Shown here piece after piece: positions 1 to 5,382 of a stretch of 7,200 nucleotides of DNA. Made by a program: the position numbers and the translations under genes. A model generated the notes under the pieces. It was not told the origin of the DNA. It searched no databases and saw only the letters and a list, made by a program, of their open reading frames with translations. Source of the DNA: Oscillospiraceae bacterium (GTDB lineage Bacteria > Bacillota > Clostridia > Oscillospirales > Ruminococcaceae); the NCBI GenBank assembly GCA_016296485.1, contig JAEDJF010000073.1, forward strand, positions 1 through 7,200. Reading direction: 5' to 3'. Every line of letters begins with the position of its first letter. Position 1 is the stretch's first letter.

Positions 1-54
<54 letters not shown>

Positions 55-60
55 AGGTTG

Positions 61-85
61 TTTCGCCGATTTTTCATCGGCGAAA
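61..85 (-). other. Perfect hairpin in the leader of tRNA-Ala
   Basis: TTTCGCCGAT (61-70) and ATCGGCGAAA (76-85) are perfect 10-bp inverted repeats around a 5-nt loop. The element lies between the promoter (89-117) and the first tRNA base (54). With transcription starting near 82, about 7 bp of the stem would form in the nascent 5' leader of the pre-tRNA. No T-run follows on either strand, so it is not a standard intrinsic terminator. A role in leader stability or RNase P processing is inference only. Confidence 0.5.
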
Positions 86-88
86 GCT

Positions 89-117
89 ATTATATCACAG
101 AATTTTCGTTCTGTCCA
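89..117 (-). promoter_or_regulatory. Promoter of tRNA-Ala
   Basis: On the minus strand there is a -35 box TGGACA (112-117, 5 of 6 to TTGACA), a 17-bp spacer and a perfect -10 TATAAT (89-94). The start site is expected near 82, giving a leader of about 28 nt before the tRNA. The match and spacing fit a strong housekeeping-sigma promoter, as expected for a stable RNA gene. Confidence 0.85.
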
Positions 118-146
118 TAGGTTTTGTGCAAATTTTTAAAAATTTC

Positions 147-1034
147 TCAGTCGACGAGCTTGCCCATAATGATGAAACGCTGGTTCGCGCCGAGACCCTT
201 GTAATAGCGGGTACAGGTGGAGAGAGTTATGAGCTTGTCGCTGCTGGAGACGCTCACGCCGAAGTCGAAAAGGCTCATATTCATAGCGGTCTGGGCGACG
301 GAAACAACGTCAATGTTGTTGCAGTTGATATAGAAGCTGAGGTCCTTGGTGAAGGCGACGGCGAAGATTTTATAGGTGTGGACGCCGCTGTTGGTGGTGA
401 GGTAGATGTACTGGTTTTCGGAGACGAAGTCCTCATAGGTGAACGCCATAAGGGATTCGAACTGGCTGCCGGTTTTCTTGAAGGGCACGAAGCAGTTGTT
501 CCAGTTGTGACCGTAGATTACTGTGTTCTGGGAGAGCTCGCCGCTGCGAAGGTTAGCGGTTTTTGCCGCCCAGGCTACGCTGCTGGGCTCGTAGTAGGAG
601 GTGGAGGTGGAGCACTGCCAGACGGCTCGGTCCTGTATGCTGGTGCCCTGGACCGTGAGGTGGGCGGCTACGGTCTTGTCATTGAGGGAATAGCTCCCGA
701 CGGTGCCGGAGTAGCCGGGGTTCGCGGCGCCGCCGATGGCGGTCTGGGAAAAGCCGCTTCCGGCTTCCACCGCCTCTTCGGGAACGGGCTCCTCGATGGT
801 CGCTTTGAAAAGGTTGCTGTAGCCGGCGGCGTAGAGGTTTTTATATCTCGTGCCCTTAAGGTAGGGGTAGTCCCTTGCGGGCGCCGGCGCCGGGGCGCTC
901 TCGACCGCTTCGCTTGCGGGAATTTCCTCCGTTTCGGCGGCGAAAGCGAAGCCGCAGAGGGTTATTACCGCCGCAAGAAGCAGAGCCGTGCTCAAAGCGA
1001 TTGCAAGAATATTTCTTTTCCGTTTGGTGCTCAT
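147..1034 (-). CDS. Class B sortase (orphan)
   Basis: This 295-residue protein is a cysteine transpeptidase of the sortase family, which cuts a C-terminal sorting signal and joins surface proteins to peptidoglycan or to pilin subunits. The N-terminus has a basic KRKR stretch (4-7) and a hydrophobic segment (about 9-32) that can act as a membrane anchor or signal peptide; AFA at 30-32 is a possible cleavage site. Residues 35-110 are Ala/Pro/Glu-rich and look like a linker. The catalytic set is visible: His176 in VIYGHNW, Cys274 in TLSTC and Arg286 in NQRF, followed by a final beta strand. The WQ motif near 139-140 and the long insert between His and Cys favour class B over classes A or D. The ATG has GGGGG (1044-1048) 9 nt upstream. 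No substrate with a sorting signal, pilin or haem-uptake (isd) gene is visible beside it, so its target is unknown. Confidence 0.9.
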   Translation of the reverse strand: MSTKRKRNILAIALSTALLLAAVITLCGFAFAAETEEIPASEAVESAPAPAPARDYPYLKGTRYKNLYAAGYSNLFKATIEEPVPEEAVEAGSGFSQTAIGGAANPGYSGTVGSYSLNDKTVAAHLTVQGTSIQDRAVWQCSTSTSYYEPSSVAWAAKTANLRSGELSQNTVIYGHNWNNCFVPFKKTGSQFESLMAFTYEDFVSENQYIYLTTNSGVHTYKIFAVAFTKDLSFYINCNNIDVVSVAQTAMNMSLFDFGVSVSSSDKLITLSTCTRYYKGLGANQRFIIMGKLVD

Positions 1035-1069
1035 ATAAAAATGCCCCCGTTAACTCAATCTAAAATCTA

Positions 1070-1098
1070 ATTATACCAAGCCACACAGAATTTAGCAA
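1070..1098 (-). promoter_or_regulatory. Promoter of the sortase gene
   Basis: On the minus strand there is a -35 box TTGCTA (1093-1098), a 17-bp spacer and -10 TATAAT (1070-1075), preceded by TGG, so it is also an extended -10. The start site is expected near 1063, leaving a leader of about 28 nt that contains the ribosome binding site. This makes the sortase a single-gene transcript, separate from the operon that ends at 1142-1170. Confidence 0.75.
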
Positions 1099-1141
1099 TA
1101 TTTTTACATATATTTTTATTCATTTAATTCCTTTTAATACA

Positions 1142-1170
1142 TAAAAAAGCCCGCCGCAAATGCGGCGGGC
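1142..1170 (-). terminator. Intrinsic terminator after the SDR/BlaI-like/FakA-like unit
   Basis: GCCCGCCGCA (1149-1158) and TGCGGCGGGC (1161-1170) form a perfect GC-rich stem; the effective loop is about 4 nt. On the minus strand it is followed by TTTTTTAT. It lies 23 nt after the stop codon of the FakA-like gene. There is no uninterrupted T-run on the plus side, so it acts mainly on minus-strand transcription. Confidence 0.9.
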
Positions 1171-1193
1171 AACTTTTTAAAGGCGCAGGGGGG

Positions 1194-1451
1194 TTAGCCC
1201 TGAAGTCCTCTGGACTGGCGGTCCATATCCTCGACGACGATGTCGAAGATTTCGCCCTTGCTGGCGCAGTACTCAAGAACCTTCCAGGGGGTGTTGGTGT
1301 GGTAGTGGATTTTGATGAGCTCCTCGTCGCCGACGGCGATAAGGCAGTCGCCGGGAATCTCGTTCATAAGGTAGTCGTGAATCTCGTCCTCGGAAAGGTC
1401 GGTGCCCTCAATGAGGAGCTGGGTGTCGTATCTGTATTCGGTATCGGTCAT
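1194..1451 (-). CDS. Stand-alone FakA middle-domain-like small protein
   Basis: This 85-residue protein starts with MTDTEYRYDTQ. Its core matches what I recall of the central domain of the fatty-acid kinase subunit FakA (DAK/YloV family). It has a YDTQLLIEG strand (8-16), a GDCLIAVGDEELIKIH segment (34-49) and the characteristic IHYHTNTP with His49 and His51, then VLEYCASKGEI (58-68) and a final VEDMDRQ. It lacks both the ATP-binding DhaL-like domain and the C-terminal domain of full FakA, so kinase activity is not expected. Short proteins of this type are often labelled 'kinase to dihydroxyacetone kinase', which says little. The start is chosen because TAATG overlaps it with the upstream gene by one base and AGGAGG lies 8 nt ahead. 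A longer in-frame start at 1529 would add 26 very basic residues read out of frame inside the upstream gene. It is the last gene before a strong terminator. A ligand-binding or partner role for the regulator upstream is inference. Confidence 0.72.
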   Translation of the reverse strand: MTDTEYRYDTQLLIEGTDLSEDEIHDYLMNEIPGDCLIAVGDEELIKIHYHTNTPWKVLEYCASKGEIFDIVVEDMDRQSRGLQG

Positions 1452-1957
1452 TATTCTTCCTCCTTGGCTTCTTCGGCGGCTTTTTTGGCGGCGGCTTTCT
1501 GTGCTTCGTACTCGTCGCGTTCGCGGCAAATCTGCGCCATTACCTCTTTGATTGCCTCTTTGCGGGCTTCGTCGGTGACGGTGCGCTGGAAAGTGCCCTT
1601 GGACTCGTCAATTTTTCTTCCCTCGGTCTCGCTGAAAACCTCGCCCGGAAGCCCCATTCCGCAGGAAAGGGCGGTGAGAATAGCGTTGCCCTCGGCCTTC
1701 GCGACGTCAACGAAGCCGGACTCGAAGCCCACTTCGTCCCGGTTTACGATGGGGGTGTAAATATGGGGGGAAACCTCGGCGTTCTCGTGGACTGCGCCCT
1801 TTGTTACCATCTGGAGCAGAACGACGCGGATGGCGTCGGTGCGGTTCGGGGTGACGGCGTTGCCGAGGGCTGCCTTGGTGAGGGCGTGAAGGGTCATTTC
1901 GCCGTTTTCCCAAAGTATTTCCATAAGTTCTCTTTGTGTGCCTGAAAGTCTTATCAT
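1451..1957 (-). CDS. BlaI/MecI-like winged-helix regulator with extended C-terminus
   Basis: This is a 168-residue protein. Residues 1-75 follow the BlaI/MecI/CopY pattern: a first helix LSGTQRELMEILWENGEMT, a segment rich in T/N/R that would carry the recognition helix (about 33-52), then a wing and the closing strand IYTPIVNRDEV (67-76). Family members of about 120-140 residues repress target promoters as dimers and are usually paired with a BlaR1-type membrane protease. No such protease is visible here. The extra region has a middle part (80-125) I do not recognise and a tail (about 129-168) rich in Ala, Lys and Glu that looks helical or coiled-coil. GGAGG (1968-1972) lies 10 nt before the ATG. 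The gene overlaps the FakA-like gene by one base (TAATG), so the two are probably translationally coupled and act together. Targets are unknown. Confidence 0.7.
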   Translation of the reverse strand: MIRLSGTQRELMEILWENGEMTLHALTKAALGNAVTPNRTDAIRVVLLQMVTKGAVHENAEVSPHIYTPIVNRDEVGFESGFVDVAKAEGNAILTALSCGMGLPGEVFSETEGRKIDESKGTFQRTVTDEARKEAIKEVMAQICRERDEYEAQKAAAKKAAEEAKEEE

Positions 1958-1997
1958 TTTAAAAATTCCTCCAAAAAGAATTTTGAATAACTGTTTT

Positions 1998-2013
1998 TTT
2001 GAGCATGCTCAAA
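1998..2013. promoter_or_regulatory. 16-bp perfect palindrome between SDR and BlaI-like genes
   Basis: TTTGAGCATGCTCAAA reads identically on both strands. It covers the SDR stop codon (2009-2011) and sits about 40 bp ahead of the BlaI-like start. On the minus strand it is followed by A residues rather than T, so it is a poor terminator. A weak -35-like TTGAGC falls inside it, but no convincing -10 follows. It could be an operator for autoregulation by the downstream regulator, although it lacks the TACA/TGTA core of classical BlaI operators. That role is inferred from position and symmetry only. Confidence 0.35.
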
Positions 2014-2728
2014 TTACGAAGCCGCCGTTTACGTTGAGCACCTCGCCGGTTATGAACGAGGCCTTTTCCGAGGCGAGGAAGAAAACCGCCTCGGCAATCT
2101 CCTCCGGGGTTCCGATGCGCCCGAGGGGCGTCTCCTCCGCAAGGGCGTCAAGGTCCTCTTTGGAAAGGTGGGCGTTCATCTCGGTGGCGACGGTCCCGGG
2201 GGCTACGCAGTTGACCCGGATTCCCGAAGGACCGAGCTCCTTGGCAAGGGCTTTGGTGTAGCCGATGACGGCTGCCTTTGCCGCCGAATAGTGGGCTTCG
2301 CAGCTCCCGCCGGTGACTCCCCACATGGAGGAGAGGTTGACGATGGAGCCGCTTTGCTCTCCGAGCATATTCCCGACGGCGCGCTTTGCGCAGTTGAAAA
2401 CGCCCTTGACGTTGACGCCGAAAAGCCTTTCCCATTCGCTGTCGGTCATATCCTGGAAAAGCCCCACGACGGAGACGGCGGCGTTATTGACAAGGACGTT
2501 TACCCCGCCTAGCTGCGCTTCGATTTCGTCGAACATCTTCGAGACCTCGGCGTAGTCGGAAACGTCGGCGCGAAAGGCGCGCCCGCCGATTTCATCGGCG
2601 AGGGCTTTCGCCTTTTCCTCGCTTTTTTCGTAATTTATCGCGACGGTATAGCCTTCGGCGGCGAATTTTCTGCAGACGGCTGCGCCGATTCCCCGGCTTC
2701 CGCCGGTAACGAGAACAACCTTTGCCAT
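2009..2728 (-). CDS. SDR oxidoreductase, YmfI/FabG-like (probable EF-P 5-aminopentanone reductase)
   Basis: This 239-residue classical short-chain dehydrogenase/reductase is NAD(P)H-dependent and cytosolic. It has the nucleotide-binding TGGSRGIG (8-15), NNAA (81-84), Asn106, catalytic Ser134, and Tyr147 and Lys151 in YSAAK; it ends in NVNGGFVI. Full length for the family. The general reading is FabG-like 3-oxoacyl reductase. The region SSMWG followed by GGSCEAHYSAAKAAVIGYTKALAKE looks more like the YmfI group, which reduces the 5-aminopentanone group on elongation factor P in Bacillus subtilis. This finer call rests on recalled similarity, not alignment. GGAGG (2737-2741) lies 8 nt before the ATG. 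It is the first gene of the minus-strand unit; 54 bp separates its stop from the BlaI-like start. No fatty-acid synthesis genes surround it, which weakens a primary FabG role. Confidence 0.85.
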   Translation of the reverse strand: MAKVVLVTGGSRGIGAAVCRKFAAEGYTVAINYEKSEEKAKALADEIGGRAFRADVSDYAEVSKMFDEIEAQLGGVNVLVNNAAVSVVGLFQDMTDSEWERLFGVNVKGVFNCAKRAVGNMLGEQSGSIVNLSSMWGVTGGSCEAHYSAAKAAVIGYTKALAKELGPSGIRVNCVAPGTVATEMNAHLSKEDLDALAEETPLGRIGTPEEIAEAVFFLASEKASFITGEVLNVNGGFVI

Positions 2729-2761
2729 TAAAACCGCCTCCGAAGAAAATTATACACATAT

Positions 2762-2790
2762 ATAATAGCACAACAGTTTCCGATTATCAA
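2762..2790 (-). promoter_or_regulatory. Promoter of the SDR operon
   Basis: On the minus strand there is a -35 TTGATA (2785-2790, 5 of 6), a 17-bp spacer and -10 TATTAT (2762-2767, 5 of 6). The start site is expected near 2755, giving a leader of about 26 nt with the ribosome binding site. A second TATAAT at 2749-2754 has no fitting -35. Together, ATTATA (2749-2754) and TATAAT (2761-2766) form a 6-bp inverted repeat with a 6-bp gap, over and just downstream of the -10, a place where a repressor could bind. Confidence 0.75.
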
Positions 2791-2819
2791 TTGCTATTTT
2801 TGCCCGGGAATGCTATACT
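2791..2819 (+). promoter_or_regulatory. Promoter of the alaX-type gene
   Basis: On the plus strand there is a -35 TTGCTA (2791-2796), a 17-bp spacer and -10 TATACT (2814-2819) preceded by TGC, an extended -10. The -35 directly abuts the -35 of the minus-strand promoter (2785-2790). The start site is expected near 2826, which is downstream of the ATG at 2810; that ATG therefore cannot be used from this promoter. Confidence 0.75.
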
Positions 2820-2836
2820 GTTTTCAGAAAAAGACC

Positions 2837-2841
2837 GGAGG
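2837..2841 (+). promoter_or_regulatory. Ribosome binding site that fixes a TTG start
   Basis: GGAGG lies 7 nt ahead of TTG (2849-2851), which is ideal spacing. The in-frame ATG at 2810 has no Shine-Dalgarno sequence and falls inside the promoter. This site is the main reason for reading the next gene from TTG. Confidence 0.8.
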
Positions 2842-2848
2842 CGATTTT

Positions 2849-4000
2849 TTGGAAGCCACAGAGAGAATTTTCGATTCAGAGCCCTATACCGACCGCTTTG
2901 AGGCGGCGGTTTTATCCTGCGAAGCGGGGGAGGGGGGCTTTTGGGTCGTCCTTGACAAAACGGCGTTTTTCCCGGAGGGCGGGGGTCAGTTTTCGGACCT
3001 CGGCAAAATCGGCGGCGCGAGGGTCCTTGACGTTCGGGAGGACAAAGGCGGCGTTATCCGCCACCTTACCGACGGCGCCCTTGAGCCGGGGGAAACGGTG
3101 AGCTGCGAAATCGACTGGGAGAGGCGCTTCGACTTTATGCAGCAGCACAGCGGCGAGCATATTTTTTCCGGGCTTGCCCATTCGAATTTCGGCGCCAACA
3201 ACGTGGGGTTCCACCTCGGTCTTGAGCTTACGACCGTTGACCTTGACGTACCACTTTCGGAGAAGGACATTGATTTTCTCGAGGCGAAAGCCAACGAGGC
3301 GGTTTATAAAAACCTACCCATTGAAGTGAGCTATCCGTCGCCGGAGGAGCTTAAAGAAATTCCCTACCGAAGCAAAAAGGAGCTCACCGGGAGGGTGAGG
3401 ATAGTTTCCGTTCCGGGTTACGACATCTGCGCCTGCTGCGGAACCCACGTTCAAAAAACCGGGGAAATCGGAATAATCAAAATAACCTCGTTCCAGAATT
3501 ATAAAGGGGGCGTTCGCCTTACGATGCTCTGCGGCGGGCGGGCGCTTTCGGACTATCGGCGGAAAAACCGGGACGTTAACGCCGTGACGACCCGCCTTTC
3601 CGTGAAGCCGGAGGAGCTCTCCTTCGCCGTCGGGCGGCTCGAGAGCGAAATTACCGAGAGGAAGATTTACGAATCCGCCCTCCGGCGGGAGCTTTTCACC
3701 TTAAAAGCGGAGCGCCTCGGTTCCGGGGAGAGGGTCTGCGTCTTTGAGAGCGGGCTTTCGCCGGACGAAATACGCCGCTACTGCCTGACCCTCGGCGAAA
3801 AATTCGCCGTCGCTGCCGTCTTTTCCGGAAAGGACGGGGAGTGGAAATACGCCGTTTCGTCAAAGACGAAGAACTGCGCGGACTTTGCTAAGGCGATTAA
3901 CGCCGCCTTTTCCGGTCGCGGCGGCGGAAAGCCCGAGCTGGTGCAGGGAAGCTGCGGCGGAAAAAGGGAAGAAATCGAGCTTTTTTTCAATAGTCTTTAA
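2849..4000 (+). CDS. Long AlaX alanyl-tRNA editing protein (AlaRS editing domain plus DHHA1)
   Basis: This 383-residue protein (read from TTG) is a stand-alone relative of the alanyl-tRNA synthetase editing and C-terminal domains. AlaX proteins hydrolyse mischarged Ser- or Gly-tRNA(Ala) in the cytosol. The N-terminal part has the FFPEGGGQ motif (40-47). The zinc site typical of the family is complete: HSGEH with His100 and His104, and CCGTH with Cys196 and His200. A helical, probably coiled-coil linker (about 232-290) leads to a C-terminal DHHA1-type domain ending in GGGKPELVQGSCG (358-370). The length suits the long AlaX type. Starting at the ATG (2810) would add 13 residues with no ribosome binding site, from within the promoter. 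The next gene follows after 66 bp. A tRNA-Ala lies 2.8 kb away, probably by chance. Confidence 0.92.
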   Translation: MEATERIFDSEPYTDRFEAAVLSCEAGEGGFWVVLDKTAFFPEGGGQFSDLGKIGGARVLDVREDKGGVIRHLTDGALEPGETVSCEIDWERRFDFMQQHSGEHIFSGLAHSNFGANNVGFHLGLELTTVDLDVPLSEKDIDFLEAKANEAVYKNLPIEVSYPSPEELKEIPYRSKKELTGRVRIVSVPGYDICACCGTHVQKTGEIGIIKITSFQNYKGGVRLTMLCGGRALSDYRRKNRDVNAVTTRLSVKPEELSFAVGRLESEITERKIYESALRRELFTLKAERLGSGERVCVFESGLSPDEIRRYCLTLGEKFAVAAVFSGKDGEWKYAVSSKTKNCADFAKAINAAFSGRGGGKPELVQGSCGGKREEIELFFNSL

Positions 4001-4066
4001 CTTAAAGTAGATTAGCACTAAAAATATACCGAAAGTATCAAATTTCGACAGAAAGAGGGAGAAAAA

Positions 4067-4837
4067 ATGGATAAATCCGATATGATTAAAATTGTCAAGA
4101 AACAGCTTGCCATTGACCTCAACTGCAAGGAGAGCGACTTTGACAGCGGCGAAATCGTCGTCACGGAGATTGCGAAAAACGAAGGAAGAATTATGTACGA
4201 GGACCACGAACAGGGAATGTACGCCTGCTGCTTCGGGGGCTCCGCCGTTTTTTCCGTAATGCCGGAGCTGGTTGAAAAAATGAGAAGTATCCTCGGCGGC
4301 AAGAGCCCGGAGTGGATTTTCCAGCCGAACACCCTCGTCCAGCTCAGCGAGCAGCTCTACCTCCACGGGTACAACATAAACGATATGCACCAGTACTACG
4401 TTCCGGACCCGAGCCTTCCGAAAACGGAACCGCTCTTCGACGTGGAGTGGATTGAGAGCGGTTTTGAAAAATACCGTAATGAGCCCTGCGCCAAGGAGGC
4501 GCTGGGCTTCGACAAGGACGCCCCGGACGTCCTCGCCGTCGCCGCTAAGGAAAACGGCAAAATAATCGGAATGGCTGGGGCAAGCGCAGACAGCCCCCTT
4601 CTCTGGCAAATCGGCATAACCGTCGCGCCGGAATATAGGGGCAAGGGCGTCGCCGCGAACCTTGTGGCGCTCCTTAAGGACGCCGTCCTCGAGCGGGGCA
4701 AGGTTCCCTATTACGGAAGCGCCGTTTCACACACCCTATCCTTGAGCACCGGGGTCGCCGCGGGCTTCTTCCCCTGCTGGACGAGAATAAGCACGAGAGC
4801 AAGAGACGACGAATTTGTGGGGCTTCATAACAACTGA
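4067..4837 (+). CDS. GNAT N-acetyltransferase with an N-terminal extra domain
   Basis: This is a 256-residue protein. The C-terminal half (about 125-256) is a GNAT fold that would transfer acetyl from acetyl-CoA to an amine. The acetyl-CoA loop is visible as VAPEYRGKGVAANL (186-199), with RGKGVA fitting the R/QxxGxG/A signature, and IGITV before it as the beta-4 strand. The end, PYYGSAVSHTLSLSTGVAAGF (214-234) and then PCW, resembles a GNAT subgroup common in Clostridia. Residues 1-115 form a separate alpha/beta region that seems to belong to this subgroup; its role is unknown. A GAGGG site (4055-4059) lies 7 nt before the ATG. In the 66-bp gap after alaX I see no terminator and only weak promoter-like boxes, so read-through from the alaX promoter is likely. 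Substrate unknown. Confidence 0.85.
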   Translation: MDKSDMIKIVKKQLAIDLNCKESDFDSGEIVVTEIAKNEGRIMYEDHEQGMYACCFGGSAVFSVMPELVEKMRSILGGKSPEWIFQPNTLVQLSEQLYLHGYNINDMHQYYVPDPSLPKTEPLFDVEWIESGFEKYRNEPCAKEALGFDKDAPDVLAVAAKENGKIIGMAGASADSPLLWQIGITVAPEYRGKGVAANLVALLKDAVLERGKVPYYGSAVSHTLSLSTGVAAGFFPCWTRISTRARDDEFVGLHNN

Positions 4838-5340
4838 TGGAAGAAAAATATTTGGAGACGGAAAGACTTAAAATTGCCGCCCTCACTCCGAGGCAGCTCA
4901 AGCTCTGGACGGAGAACGTGGAAGAGCTCGAGCGGGAGCTCGGCTGTTCCTGCCGGGCGGAGCCCATGGAGGGTATTTTCAAGGCGATAGTGGAGGGCCA
5001 GGTCAAGAGGGCCTTCGCGGACAGCGAAAACTACCTCTGGCACAGCTTCTGGCTGATTATCCGAAAGTCCGACAATGTCGTTGTGGGCTCGGCGGATTTT
5101 AAAAATCCCCCGGACGAAAAGGGCGAGGTTGAAATCGGCTACGGGCTCGGGAAGGAATTTGAGCACCATGGCTATATGACCGAGACGGTTGCGGCTATGT
5201 GCGGCTGGGCGCTCGGGCAGGAGGGCGTAAAGCACATCATTGCCGAAACGTTGCCGGACAATTTCCCGTCCCAGCGGATTTTGACGCGCTGCGGCTTCAA
5301 ACAGTACGAAAGCGGCAAGACCCTTTGGTGGAAACTATAA
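4837..5340 (+). CDS. GNAT acetyltransferase, RimJ/RimL-like
   Basis: This 167-residue protein is typical in size for the RimJ/RimL type of GNAT, which acetylates protein N-termini, aminoglycosides or small molecules. It opens with LETERLKIAAL (6-16), a usual start for this group. It carries GEVEIGYGL (96-104), then EFEHHGYMTE (107-116) as the acetyl-CoA loop, with Glu in place of the usual Gln/Arg, and NFPSQRILTRCGF (142-154). The start overlaps the previous stop as TGATG. The only G-rich site (4819-4822) is 14 nt away, which is too far to be a good binding site, so translation probably depends on the upstream gene. It is the last gene before a strong terminator. The substrate cannot be told from the sequence. 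Confidence 0.87.
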   Translation: MEEKYLETERLKIAALTPRQLKLWTENVEELERELGCSCRAEPMEGIFKAIVEGQVKRAFADSENYLWHSFWLIIRKSDNVVVGSADFKNPPDEKGEVEIGYGLGKEFEHHGYMTETVAAMCGWALGQEGVKHIIAETLPDNFPSQRILTRCGFKQYESGKTLWWKL

Positions 5341-5345
5341 AAAAT

Positions 5346-5382
5346 GCCCCGGCGGGTAAAACCGCCGGGGCTTGCTTTTTTT
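5346..5382. terminator. Bidirectional terminator between convergent genes
   Basis: GCCCCGGCGG (5346-5355) and CCGCCGGGGC (5362-5371) make a perfect 10-bp stem with a 6-nt loop. On the plus strand a run of seven T (5375-5381) follows after TTGC. On the minus strand the stem is followed by ATTTTTTATAG. It can therefore stop transcription from both the GNAT gene (ends 5340) and the pduL-type gene (ends 5381). The plus-side T-run overlaps the stop codon of the minus-strand gene. Confidence 0.9.

Noticed and set aside
130..145. Palindrome AAATTTTTAAAAATTT as a terminator of the sortase gene
   Set aside because: The stem would be all A/T, too weak, and it has no following T-run.
1014..1034. Possible lipoprotein signal in the sortase N-terminus (Cys27)
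   Set aside because: The residue before Cys27 is Leu, which does not fit a lipobox; the segment is better read as a membrane anchor or ordinary signal peptide.
126..1070. Long plus-strand frame (314 residues) opposite the sortase
   Set aside because: It is antisense to a gene with complete sortase motifs, covers that gene's promoter, and has Gly/Val/Ala-rich composition typical of a frame mirrored from GC-rich coding DNA.
1452..1529. 26-residue basic extension of the FakA-like protein
   Set aside because: It lies inside the BlaI-like gene in another frame, and its Arg-rich composition is unlike the rest of the protein. The TAATG overlap with a ribosome binding site supports the shorter start.
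3995..4007. CTTTAA-C-TTAAAG inverted repeat after alaX
   Set aside because: It is AT-rich with a 1-nt loop and no T-run; it cannot form a useful hairpin and is likely chance.
3860..4609. Minus-strand frame (249 residues) across the end of alaX and the first GNAT gene
   Set aside because: It spans two well-supported plus-strand genes and their intergenic gap, and shows no recognisable domain.
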